From: Nemopilema nomurai
Taxonomy: Eukaryota; Cnidaria; Scyphozoa; Rhizostomeae; Rhizostomatidae
Reading direction: 5' to 3'
NCBI GenBank assembly: GCA_003864495.1
Contig: ML133383.1
Span: forward strand, 6,432,880 to 6,496,879
DNA length: 64,000 bases
The notes beneath the pieces are model-generated. The model worked only from the letters and a program-made list of their open reading frames with translations, searched no databases and was not told the DNA's origin. Below are positions 1 through 10,420 of this stretch, piece after piece; the stretch's first letter is position 1, and the number at the start of each line of letters is the position of its first letter. The position numbers and the translations under genes were made by a program.

Positions 1-232
1 TTAAACAGCCAATACTAACATAGATTAATTGCTAATCATGTATCAAGTGCTTCATTAAGTAGTTTCCGCATATGCTGTCTCCGCATTAAGGCTTATTGCA
101 GTCAAAGCACAGAAAGTGAGAACTTAAGGAACCTTTAAGGAACTTTTGGTACTAAAACCTGATGATTTGAGGTCTACAAATAAGGAACTATTGGAGCTAG
201 GCCTTGAAATAGCTTCGATACAAAAAAGTGTG
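1..232 (+). mobile_element. MITE copy A, 5' part outside window
   Basis: This stretch matches the right-hand ~230 bp of the elements at 25592-25989 and 49810-50209. Shared segments include the 'agccaatact' start, 'caagtgcttc', 'tagtttccgc', the 'aaggaacttttggtact' block and a GTGTG end followed by TA. It is more diverged than the other copies (GTGTG rather than GCGTG at the end) and is cut by the window edge. It contains no coding sequence. It is probably a non-autonomous DNA element with TA target duplications. Confidence 0.75.
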
Positions 233-840
233 TATTAAGTCAGCTGAAGTTTAACATCAATAGTGGATTAATTGGTAGTAGCATAAAAAGGAATATACTT
301 GAAGATATCAAGAGGGTACTTCAACGTGAAATTGATGTTAGATGTTGGAAATTTACAATGAGTCCAGAAGAGAAAGGAATCTGTGTACTGCTTCTGTGAA
401 CTACTACAGCAGACTTTCATTTTGTTTATCATGTATTAACAGGAGTATGCTGTTTGTCAATAACTAGCTCTTGGTTGTGAACCTTTTTATATGAGCACCC
501 CTTAGAATAATTGCTGGATCTGCCCCTGTTAATGGTCATAGATTTTAAGTGAATGAACAATTATTCTCTGCTGTCCAAAATCATGAATAGTTTGAATTAT
601 TTCGCATACACAGAACCTTTAATACAAAAGCAATGAACAAAGGTACTGTATAAAGAATGTCACGATTATTCTGCACTGCAAGACAAGGAGTCTGTAAATA
701 GGATACCTCCTTCTGTTCTTTTTTAACTTTTTCAAAATTTGACAGATGTTCATCAACAAAATAGACAGGGTGATATTTCCGTCCTTGCAACACAGTGAAA
801 GATCTATTAGGTACACTGGTGCTAAATCTAGGAACAACAT
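233..840. other. Intergenic, nothing recognised
   Basis: AT-rich sequence with only short open frames on both strands around 580-840. These overlap each other and have no splice context or family resemblance. No gene or RNA is supported here. Confidence 0.5.
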
Positions 841-913
841 TAAACAGTCTCCTTGAACATTAAACAGTCTCCTTGAACATTAAACAGTCTCCTTGAACAT
901 TAAACAGTCTCCT
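841..913. repeat. 20-bp tandem repeat, about 3.7 copies
   Basis: The unit TAAACAGTCTCCTTGAACAT repeats perfectly three times, followed by a partial fourth copy that breaks into 'cctttagtg'. The perfect identity suggests recent expansion. It lies about 1 kb upstream of the acidic cysteine-rich gene and has no coding content. Confidence 0.9.
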
Positions 914-1430
914 TTAGTGATGAGTTTTTGCCATCAACTAAGGTTACACCTGATCTCTATGAAATAGTAACTTTAAATTTTATAAGCTGCTTCTGCATCA
1001 TTGAATCTCAAAATTTTTGGGACACTTTAAATCAAATACTAGGTTTTTAATAAAGGGGATGCTCTCTCTCCTTTAAGAACTTCTTTAAGAAGATTCTTCT
1101 CCATACAAATTTCTTATGTTTTATTGTAATTTTATTGTAATTTTTGTCATCCTCTGTAATTTGTCATACTGCATTTTTATCACAGTGTATTGTATGTTAC
1201 TGTTAAGGATTTCTGTACGTTGATAAATTCTAAAAATTAATTGAACTGAACTTATGTCACAAAATTTGCACTCCTGCAAGTACATCACTCCCAGACTGGA
1301 AAGTTTGTAATGTGCATTCTGGCTGACAAGCATCGCGTTAAAAATGCTGACTTCTCCACACCAGGACCATTGGAAATGAGAAGAATTTTAACAGTCTGCG
1401 TGACAAAAGAATGAATTGAGTTGCACCTAC

Positions 1431-1593
1431 TTGGCTCGCTTGTTTCCTTTGTGTCTTTTTTATCTTTGACTCCCCCTTCATTAGCATCAACAAAACCTTT
1501 CCCTGGCCTTGGTAAAGGCTTCCAGGATTTAAATTTCAAAACTCCTCTTCCACAAGAGCTCCGTCTCCTATCTTTCCCTTCGATTTTTACCAT
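1431..1593 (-). CDS. Possible first coding exon of an unknown leftward gene
   Basis: An ATG at 1593 on the minus strand opens a frame of 54 codons plus one base. It ends at a reasonable donor (CAA|GTAGGT, GT at 1430-1429). The predicted peptide is basic and Gly/Lys/Pro-rich, with segments such as FKSWKPLPRPGKGFVDANEG and a polar VKDKKDTKETSEP end. I do not recognise a family and found no downstream exon between 1 and 1430. If real, it is transcribed away from the gene starting at 1858, from a divergent ~265 bp interval. Chance is a real alternative. Confidence 0.22.
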
Positions 1594-1857
1594 TTTTCGT
1601 CTTTCTTATTATCAGGAAGAAATAAGGAAACCAATAAATATTCACCACACTGATCTCAAAAAAATATTTCGAGATCAGTGCTCCGCCATGCGAGTTCTTG
1701 CTGCACGAATCACAGCTTGTCTCGTTTTCAAACCAAGGCTCTCAAACGAGGTCGCACTCTTTTTGTCACAGGAGTGTAAAGTGCAGTGGCACCATTGTTG
1801 TACCGTTTCATTTTTTAAAACACGGGATACTTAGGGTATTAGATAATTAGGGTAAAA

Positions 1858-4800
1858 ATGAAGCTATTTAGGACCCCAAGTTTTGTTATTCTCGTTCTCG
1901 GAATTTTATCAGTTCAGGTGTGCTGGGGAGATGAGCCAGTTGAAAGACCTGAAGATACTTTGGAAAGCCCTGTAAAGGAAACTGAGGAGATTGAAGAGAA
2001 AGACAACAGTGAAATGGAAAACGACATTAAAGACAACATCTCTGATGATTTGGAGAATAGTTCAAAGGTAGAAAATGATCCTAGCAAAGGCAGGGACGAA
2101 AACACAAGCACAGATGAGGCTTCCAAAGTCCAGAAGGAGGACAAAGATGGGGCCTCAGATGAGGAAGATCAGGCTGATGAAAGTTATGGAGAAGGATCAG
2201 TCTGTGTTTACTGTCAATATTGCAAGGTTCTGTCACTGTTTATAATGCTCTTGATTCTTTACCTGTAAACAATACAATACAACAACAATGTGATACAATA
2301 ATGTCACATGATCCTTTGTTTTTTGATTGAATGTATACAATGAAAAAATTTTAAACTCCACATTTTCAACATGAAGCACACTAGAAGAAATTAACCAATG
2401 CAGGAAACCTGAAGTTATAATTGGCTTATAGCTTTGAATCGATAAAGGCAGTTCAGAGTTAGTTATTAATTGTGGTGAGAATAGAGCCTTTCTTCAGAAT
2501 TAAAACTTGAATTGAAGCATATTTATATGGCTAAAAGCCAGTAACCTCAGACTTCAAGCATCAACCAGTGTCCATCAACCACATCAGATATTCACTTTAA
2601 CTGAAGGTTGTAGGTGTGACACATTTGTGAACCCACTTCACTTGCTTAGTTACAATGTGACTATACTGTGCAAGATTTGTACCAGAATATGTTGATCAGC
2701 AAAAATGATCAGCAGAAGGCTTATCATTTACAGTTATCTTAATTTTGTAACTTTCAGTTTTGCAAACTTTGTGATAAAGATTGTCCTTGCAAGAAATCTA
2801 AAAAGAAGCCGAACTGTCACATGTGCAAGGTAACAACTTCTTTTATCGATAATTTATACATTATAATTAGAATGTTGTGTTCTTTATCTATCGATCCACC
2901 CATTGGACTCTTTAGTCAGTCTCTTTCCATCTCTGCATCTATTCATCAATACTTTTATAAAGACAAGGGTCCTATTTATAACACCAAGGTCCCAGTTAGC
3001 TCATAATGAGCCTCACATCAGTCATTCTAATTCAATATACTTTCTTTGTAGTATTGCAAGTACTGCTATCTATGCTCAAATGTCTGTGATAATTTCTGCA
3101 AACCAGGTATGAGCTTTTTTTTTGTGTAATAAGTCAAATGCAATTCTGTCCCTTTTTCGTCTGATATTCTGAGTAGCAATACAAATTCTTTATTCCAATT
3201 CAAATTCTTAATTCTGTTTCATTCAAATATAGAACATTTGCAAAATATTTATTTTACATTTAACTCTACCTTTCTAATTACTATATGACACTACAAGTAT
3301 GATACCTTGGGGAGTAAAAGACAATGACTACCCAATCGCCAACAATGTATTCCTTTTCTTGGTAAAAAAGATCTGACCTATACAGGCAGTCTTTGTAATA
3401 TGAAAATAGGCCGCGTGCGGCATTTCACACACCTTGATTATTCGGTTGTTTCTCATACCTGTTATCAAGAACTGGGTGCTGCTTTTAAGGAGACCTTTTG
3501 TGTTATAAACTGAACGGAAACCAAGAAAATTGATGGAGAAACTGTTCTTGTTCTTTTTTAAAGATGTTAAATTGGGTCAACTTTCAAGCGATCTTGTCGT
3601 AAGCGATCTTTTTGACGCTGTTGATAAATCCTGTATGCGAATACTTTAACAACACCTTGGACAACGACAGAACTGCCTTTGAATTTGGCGACTTTGAGTT
3701 ACCGCTGCTTTGAAAATCTTCGAAACATAAGCAATTTTAAAAATTTTTTGTGGCAAATCCTTTGTTTTGCGCGTGCGATGATTAGCACAGCACTCAGTAT
3801 ATGTTACATTTTTCTAACTGTACCAAATTTGGTACATTAAATTGGATTCACACAACAACAGGTAACTAACTGCTTGTGGCTACCAAGCTACAAAGGATAA
3901 GTCAGATTGAATAAAACTGTTGAAGACATGGTCAGGTTTTTGGTGCTAGGAGTAAGTATCCTCTACATTGTCAATGCTAAGTTATATCTAAGCAGTTTGT
4001 TTTTACTTTGGATCTTGTTTTAGGGAGCTTCTTAGACACACTTTCATCTGCATTCTGGAGGTAAGCAACGATTTGATGTTCATCAATACATGTAAAGTCT
4101 TTTATAGAAGTATTTGTAGCTCTGTGAAAATCAATTCTAGTATCAAGGTTTGAAGTTGCTTGATTTATGTACATGTCTTCTTAACATATTGAACATTCAT
4201 CAACACTTATACATTGAGTGGGGCTGCATTTGCACATCAAAATGAGGGCTTTTGGATTGAAGCTGGATTGGTCTGAAGATAGATAGATCTCATATTGTGA
4301 ATTTCACTGGATTGAATAACTAATTTAATGCAAGCAATCAAATTTACTTCAGGCTCAGGCCTTATTTATTTGAATATTTAAACATTATGACAGCATCTGT
4401 TTCAAAAATCAAAATTGGCAATGCAAAGCATTTGACATCAATCAGAATCTAACTGTATTATTTCCTAAAAATATTAGTATAAGAGTCTAAAGTTGCTCAC
4501 AAGCCATGTATATGTAATTCTTGGAATCTGCAATTAAATTTTTGTGTTTTTTGAGAACACAAAGTGTTGAATTACCAACTTTCCTACCTAAAAAATATAC
4601 ATTATGTATAATACAATGTATAAATACTCAAAGAAATTGCCTACTTAGCAAGTTATTACACATTGCTGCTCATTGTGGAATTATTGTTGCAACCTCATAT
4701 CATATCATGTCTCAAGTTACGTAGAATTTTCTATCCATACCCTGATATAATTTATTTGATAACTACTTTGTATTTTGCAGTGCACTTCCAAAGTTTGATA

Positions 4801-4868
4801 ACAAGATGAAAGGCGAAGTGGAAAAAGATATTGATTCTGTGAAAGACTGGATTAAAAGCTACCTATGA
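1858..4868 (+). CDS. Secreted/ER acidic protein with Cys-rich tail (HRC-like)
   Basis: Five coding exons in consistent phase: 1858-2226, 2758-2829, 3052-3106, 4024-4060 and 4781-4868, giving about 206 residues. Residues 1-24 form a signal peptide (hydrophobic core VILVLGILSVQVCWG). Residues 25 to about 113 are Glu/Asp-rich and low in complexity. There follows a dense cysteine stretch (CVYCQYC, FCKLC, DKDCPC, CHMCKYCKYCYLC, CDNFC) and a tail, SFLDTLSSAFW, ending in a short helix-like KDWIKSYL. An acidic lumenal region followed by CxxC repeats is the layout of histidine-rich calcium-binding (HRC) proteins of the sarcoplasmic reticulum. I infer a calcium- or metal-binding role in the secretory pathway. 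The histidine-rich repeats of mammalian HRC are absent, so the family name is tentative. The donor of exon 1 (AAG|GTTCTG) is weak and the frame stays open past it to 2268. Confidence 0.6.
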
Positions 4869-6582
4869 TACACTGAATGCAAATTAGGACAAGTCTAGAT
4901 AATTATTATCTTTTATAATTCAATTCAACATCCATGTTTATTGTTAGGAAGAATCCAACTTTATTATTCAATATCCAACTTTTGTGGTTATAAATGTTTT
5001 GATGTTAAAGTGTTATATAGTGTTATATCAAGAAGACCTATAGGTTTTTACAATTCATGTTTTTGAATATAACGTTGCATAAATTTGAAATAATGTTTGG
5101 TAGGCAAAGACTTGTAGGAGCAAAACTTTTCTTTAATTCCTTTCTTGTTCTCAAACTGTTCTTTAACAGAAACAGTATTAGTCTTCAAATATATGGTCCT
5201 TGCTTACACCTATGAAGACTGATGCAACATTGATTCCAGTAAAGAACAAGACAGTTTCTGGCCACTGGATTAGAGAGAAAACGATTCAGATATCATCATG
5301 ATATCAGGTTATCTTTTGAGGAGGTTATCATTTCATCGATTGATTTTTGAGGTTTCTGGAGCAATATCTCAACCATCCATCTTTCTTTAATTTTTATGTG
5401 CTGTTTCAATTTTAAGCAACTAAGTATATTGAATGATGCTGTAAAAACTACAAAAAATTGGTTAAGATGGAAGCATAAGTGTGTTGTGTGCGCAGTCAAT
5501 TCTCTTCTCTATTTAAATACTTTTGGCGTTTTTGCCAGCTGTCTGAAAGACTAGACTGGTTGCCTACTATTTCATAATCTGTGTGTTTGAACAGTAAGGT
5601 GCGCACATAATCTTCTGGTTTCTTCCCATGAATAGGCCACAGTCTTAGTTCCTCTTTAGAACCTTGTTCGCAGCTCATACTTTTTAAATGAAACACTTCT
5701 CTGAGGTTCAAGGAAAAGATAGTTGAGCCAGGTTTTGAGTGATTGGACATTGTTCGCAGCTTCCTTTCGTGGGAATGTTCTTGAAAGTCTCTAGCTGGCT
5801 TTGATTACTTGGTTACTAGATAAGACAGAAGGCATCCAAAGTTTGCCCCTGTAACGCCGCATTTATCGCTGTTATTTGTCTCTAGTTCTAATTTAAGGCC
5901 TTTTTGAAAATCGAGACCTGTCAGGAAGCCAAAATGTTTGGCACGAAGACATTTTCGTGCCAACTTTGGCCGCTGTCTCCGCAATGTAACGCGAGATGTC
6001 TCTGTGTTGACCATTGGATCGGGAATTCCGTGCCTAATTTCAACAAGCGAGACATGCGGGATCTGACCAAAATCCTTTAAGACTTTCTCACGGCGTTGAC
6101 CCTTGCATCAACAGTGCCTTTCTGCGGTATACCCTTAATATCGTATTGTTTTAATGTTATCGGCTGGATTTAGGAAGCTGAGAATGACAATCCCATTTGA
6201 GGACTGGGTAGGGGTGGACATGAACCCTTCATTGCTTTTTATGTAACAAAGTTATGCTTGAAGTGCTGGACTGATACCCTGTGCTTCATGAAAACAAAGA
6301 GGGCGAATTAAGTAAGCTAAAGTTTGAAAATTGCCACCAATCATTGAAAACTTAACTTGTACTTCGTGAGCTGCAGGGAGACGTTTCTTAACTACGGCTT
6401 TCTATAGAAATGCTACCAAAAGTAATACAGGCCAAACAAATTCCATAGACTCATTCCAGCTTTTTTCTGCTACAACAAGCTGAATTCTTCTACGAGAATC
6501 GTGGTGGTAATTAGGAGCCTTGTCGTGGAATACGAAACATTTATCTGCATTAGTAAGAGCCACTAATTGTAAAACTATTCTC
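4869..6582. other. Intergenic with weak minus-strand ORFs
   Basis: The interval is mostly without recognisable content. Two minus-strand open frames stand out slightly: 5750-5496 (84 codons from an ATG, fairly balanced composition, with segments like GKKPEDYVRTLLFKHTDYE) and 6014-5805 (69 codons from an ATG, basic at its start). They could be exons of one small gene read right to left. No splice pair joins them convincingly and no family is recognised. They are recorded here rather than called as a gene. Confidence 0.3.
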
Positions 6583-6882
6583 CATAGGCGCCGACTTTTA
6601 TTTTTCCCAGGGGGGGCTAAAAATTGAATTTAAAAAAAAATTAAAAAAGTTGAAAGGTAGAGAAATTACCTGTCGCCTTAATAACGCAATACAACATATG
6701 TAGTATATATAATAACAAAACAAAACATTTTAATAAAGCAGATATAACATCATGGTCTACAGTATCATCAGTTCAATTCTTTGATTGATTTCCAACGAAA
6801 TTCCCAGGGGGGGCTGAGCCCCCCCATAGCAATTCCCAGGGGGGGCTCGAGCCCCCAAGCCCCCACGTAGTCGGCGCCTATG
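6583..6882. mobile_element. hAT-type MITE, 300 bp
   Basis: The ends are a perfect 14-bp terminal inverted repeat (CATAGGCGCCGACT at 6583, AGTCGGCGCCTATG ending at 6882). The flanks carry an 8-bp direct repeat CTATTCTC (6575-6582 and 6883-6890). An 8-bp target duplication is the signature of hAT transposase. The interior has no coding capacity. It contains A/T-rich DNA and three copies of a cccagggggggct motif, two of them near the right end facing runs of C that could fold. It must have been moved in trans. Confidence 0.88.
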
Positions 6883-9332
6883 CTATTCTCTCAGTTCATG
6901 TCTTTCTTTTGGCTAATTCATAAATCAACAAATTTGAACAGAGCTTTGTGTGGTTATTGACAGAAAGTCTTGGTCTCTAACTTTGCCTTAACTTCGCCAA
7001 TCACCAAGAATGACCAATACTTTAAATAAGAATCCATCACGCATTTTGAATGAGAATGTACTGAGCGTGGATTTCTTTTAGATTTTAACAGAAGGTAACA
7101 AGCATTGGAGCGGGAGATGATGATGAATGATAATTATGAGCTCTCTAAATAGATTGATAACTATAATATATATTTCAAGATAAATCCGGTTGTGAGCAGC
7201 GCCATATTATTCAAATAAGACTAAGGCAATGTTGATACTGCCTCGTTTTCATTTTAACCTGTTAATGTGCATGTCCTGCAACAGTTTATAACGGTCCATA
7301 TGCTTTTTCCTTTTGGCATTTTGGCTGTTCATTTCGGATAAAAGGGAAAGTGCCACAAAAGCAGTTGATTGGTGTTGATGTTTCATTAAGAATGCGCGGG
7401 AAAAAGGCGCGAAAATGTAGCTACCGGTCACAGATGTCTGTTTTGGAAATCACTTGCTTTGCCTAACTAACTTACATAATGGTTCTCAAAATGTGTTCAC
7501 GTCCATAGAAAAGTAGTTGGACGCCAAGGCGAATTGGATCAAATATAAACTTTATCTGTTTTGTTAAATTTCATTACAGTGAGTACCATTTCCACTTTAC
7601 AAGAATACTATGGAAACAAGTATTCCACTTTTGTAAAATGTCTTAAGTTCCCTCTATCAAGCATGAAACTATCCTTAGATCAGAATGACACATTGTTCGA
7701 GTATCAGACAAGGAACGTCAAAGGCTTCTATGTCTCGCGTAAGGAGAATTAATTTCTTCGCTGAGCTCCGGAAAGTCATTCTTAGCCACGAGGCTCTGTT
7801 TCCACCGGAGTTCTTCTGAGTGTCGTAGGGTAAATAGTGAAAGCCATTTAGCTATTGTTAGAAATGATGGAAAACATTGCACCAATAAGCTTTATGTTGA
7901 GAATGGAAAACGCGAAGCGCATGCCAGAATGGATGAAAGTAGCCAAGCCATAACCAATTTATTTTCAACTCTGAATAGATCCCATTCGCATAGGAATAAC
8001 AATAAGTAATACGGTCTGCTTCCAGCAACATTTCATCTCCAGCTGCTATTGATCCCTGCTGTTATAAATTTTAAACCGCGGATCGAGCTATGCAGAACTC
8101 GGTGTGACAACGTCCTTTTATTTTAAAGAAAAATTCAATATATATTCATAACCAAAATCACTTTTACATCACCGCGTGTTCCAATCTCTCTACTCCAATC
8201 TAATCTGATTAATGCTGACGTACTAGGTTGTAATTCGCTGCGCATGCCGCTGCGTAGGACCATATGATGAAAATCTTGCTTTACAACACCTGTCCTTTGG
8301 CTAGTATGGAAACGGAGAATGAAGGCTAAAGCCACGAGGTGTATGAAAGGTCACCATTCGCTGTTCATCAAACTCGTGATCCATTATCGAAGCAGCTCCA
8401 AGACAATACAGATAAATTATAAGAAGTCGTAAAGATGGAATGTTCTTCGGCTGGTTCGACTTAGAAAAGAACTTTCATACTTCATTTAGGATGTATTTGA
8501 ATGGTAAAGCTATTTCAAGCATTTGTACTCAGATGATGGTATTTATGTGGTTTGTTGCTACCCTACAGATCCCCCCTCCCCCTCTCCGATTTCAAAAGTT
8601 TTGCAAGAATAACACAGCAGATGCCACAGCCTATTGCACCAGGCAATTTCATTTCGGCTACACAGAACATCTTTGTTTCACGCTACCAGTGTTTTCAGAG
8701 ACACACCCACGATTGGTTTCCAACCTTTGCATTTGCGTGAAGGAAATTTCTCATCCACTCGTTAAGCCGAGTATCTTGAAGTGGCAGTTTCAGCAATGAA
8801 TTAAAACATGGCAAGGGTGAAAAGCTTCCAACAACTGTTCGAACAAGGGGAAATGTTATTTCTAATGGTTTGCATTCTTTTATTCGGGCACATATATTCT
8901 CCCCTTTCACCCTGAAGCTTGATACGAAAAACAACCGAAGTAGTTTAGCAAAGCCAAAGACAGCTGTTGGACAGTCACACCCTATCATGAATTTTTATGA
9001 GTGGAAAGGTGAAGAAAGTCAGCAAAGGGCAAATATCTCGAGTCACAACCTATGAGAAGAGTTGTCACAGCCTTTGATGCATATTTAAACGTCGCACCAT
9101 GATGGTATAAGACGTGAGATGCAAGACGTGAGGCAGAAAGATAATGCTATTTACATGAGTTTAGTCCTCCTAGCTCCAAACGCCATTATTGCTTTAATTA
9201 TAGCTTCTCTCATCTTACGTTAATTATGACCTTTACTCTACCTACCTACACTACCTTTACTCGCAATTCTATTACTAACGTTCGTTTTTAGGTATCCATC
9301 TACAATTCATCGTTGTGAATTTTCTTTTGCAG
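6883..9332. other. Intergenic, no supported gene
   Basis: Open frames occur at 8440-8799 (plus) and 8988-8695 (minus), overlapping on opposite strands. Neither has a recognisable domain, clear splice boundaries or a start context that separates it from chance. No RNA gene or repeat was recognised. Confidence 0.45.
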
Positions 9333-10420
9333 GCTATCTAGAATAAAACATTGTTTGTTTTACACGAGTGTTCTTCAACAATTTGAGCCAGTACTGTTAA
9401 TGAGGTACGGGTATTGGCAGAACTTTCACGTGGCTGCAATTTCTGGACAGCATTATGAAGGATTCCTACTCACCCCAGTCTTTACGTATTATATTTACGC
9501 CCTATATGGTAAGGTCAAGTCTTGGTAGTAGTGAAATTATGATGAAGACACGATATAAGCTAAGGATGGGTTAACAAGTTATGTCTACGTTATAGTCACG
9601 TTTTGAATATAATTAAAGCAAAATTGGACGATATGGAATTTCATTTACGTCTACGCTCTACCGATGCTACGTTCAAAACACAGTGCATCGTTGATTAGAG
9701 AACTGCGATAGATTGAAGCTAGGGAGGGTAATGGTCGAAGCCTCTGATGATGAAGCTGTTGGTGCCACCTCGCCATTTCTTGAGGGCTCTTAAGGCAATG
9801 GTCAACTGGAGACACTGTGACATTCCTACCATACTGTGTCTATAGTGACGTACAAAAATGGTTATGATCAGGCCATTGGTACTATGACACACTTAAGTCT
9901 GTTGATGTCTCCTATTAGAAGTCAAACGATTGCGATCACCAAAGCCAAGCCTCTTTGTAATACCAGAATGAATCCTGTATGTAAACTAAACTCAACGCTA
10001 GAAGATTACCCGTATATCAGTCGACCGCAAAGCTCCCCCCAGTTTGGCACATTCACATTAGTGGTGCCAAATCGAGGGCTGCAGGGACAGGGGGTAAGTA
10101 GACTTAAGTGGAGTGTTTGCATATCGTGTTTCTTCACAGTCGTTTTTGGAGAAACTAAGTATGCAGTGAGGAAACTGTGCTATATATTCCGCTTAAGAAA
10201 CTTCAAGGCGAAATTTACATATTGAGAGGCATCACGGAGTTGCGCATCTTTGTTCGTGCGATGCGTTTGCGTGAAACGGCACCCGTCGTAGCCGATCTAT
10301 ATCGATCTATATAACTTGGTCTCCACTTTGCAGGCAGTAGATCTACAGTAGACTGTGAAGACCTTTACACGACAGACTTGAAACTGCGAACAAGAGAAGA
10401 GTTGCATCACCTCAGTCAAG
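9333..10420 (+). CDS. Candidate exons of an unrecognised multi-exon gene
   Basis: Three exon-like blocks have good splice signals. A, 9333-9508: acceptor TTCTTTTGCAG, donor G|GTAAGG; one frame stays open through the block and contains FHVAAISGQHYEGFLLTP. B, 9846-10093: acceptor after TATAG, donor GGG|GTAAGT; it contains VTYKNGYDQAIGTM and GTFTLVVPNRGLQGQG. A ends in phase 1 and B begins with two bases, so they join in frame. C, 10334-10420: acceptor CTTTGCAG, donor CAAG|GTGAGT; only one frame is open (TVDCEDLYTTDLKLRTREEL). B to C does not match in phase with the strong donor of B, so an exon may be missing. The YEGFLL segment faintly recalls Reeler domains, which is too weak for a name. No start or stop exon was found. 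Confidence 0.35.

Noticed and set aside
1421..1834. 137-codon plus frame upstream of the acidic gene
   Set aside because: Overlaps a more plausible minus exon and the promoter of the gene at 1858. The peptide has no recognisable features.
8440..8988. 119-codon plus and 97-codon minus overlapping frames
   Set aside because: Open on both strands over the same DNA, no family resemblance and no splice context. Best explained by chance.
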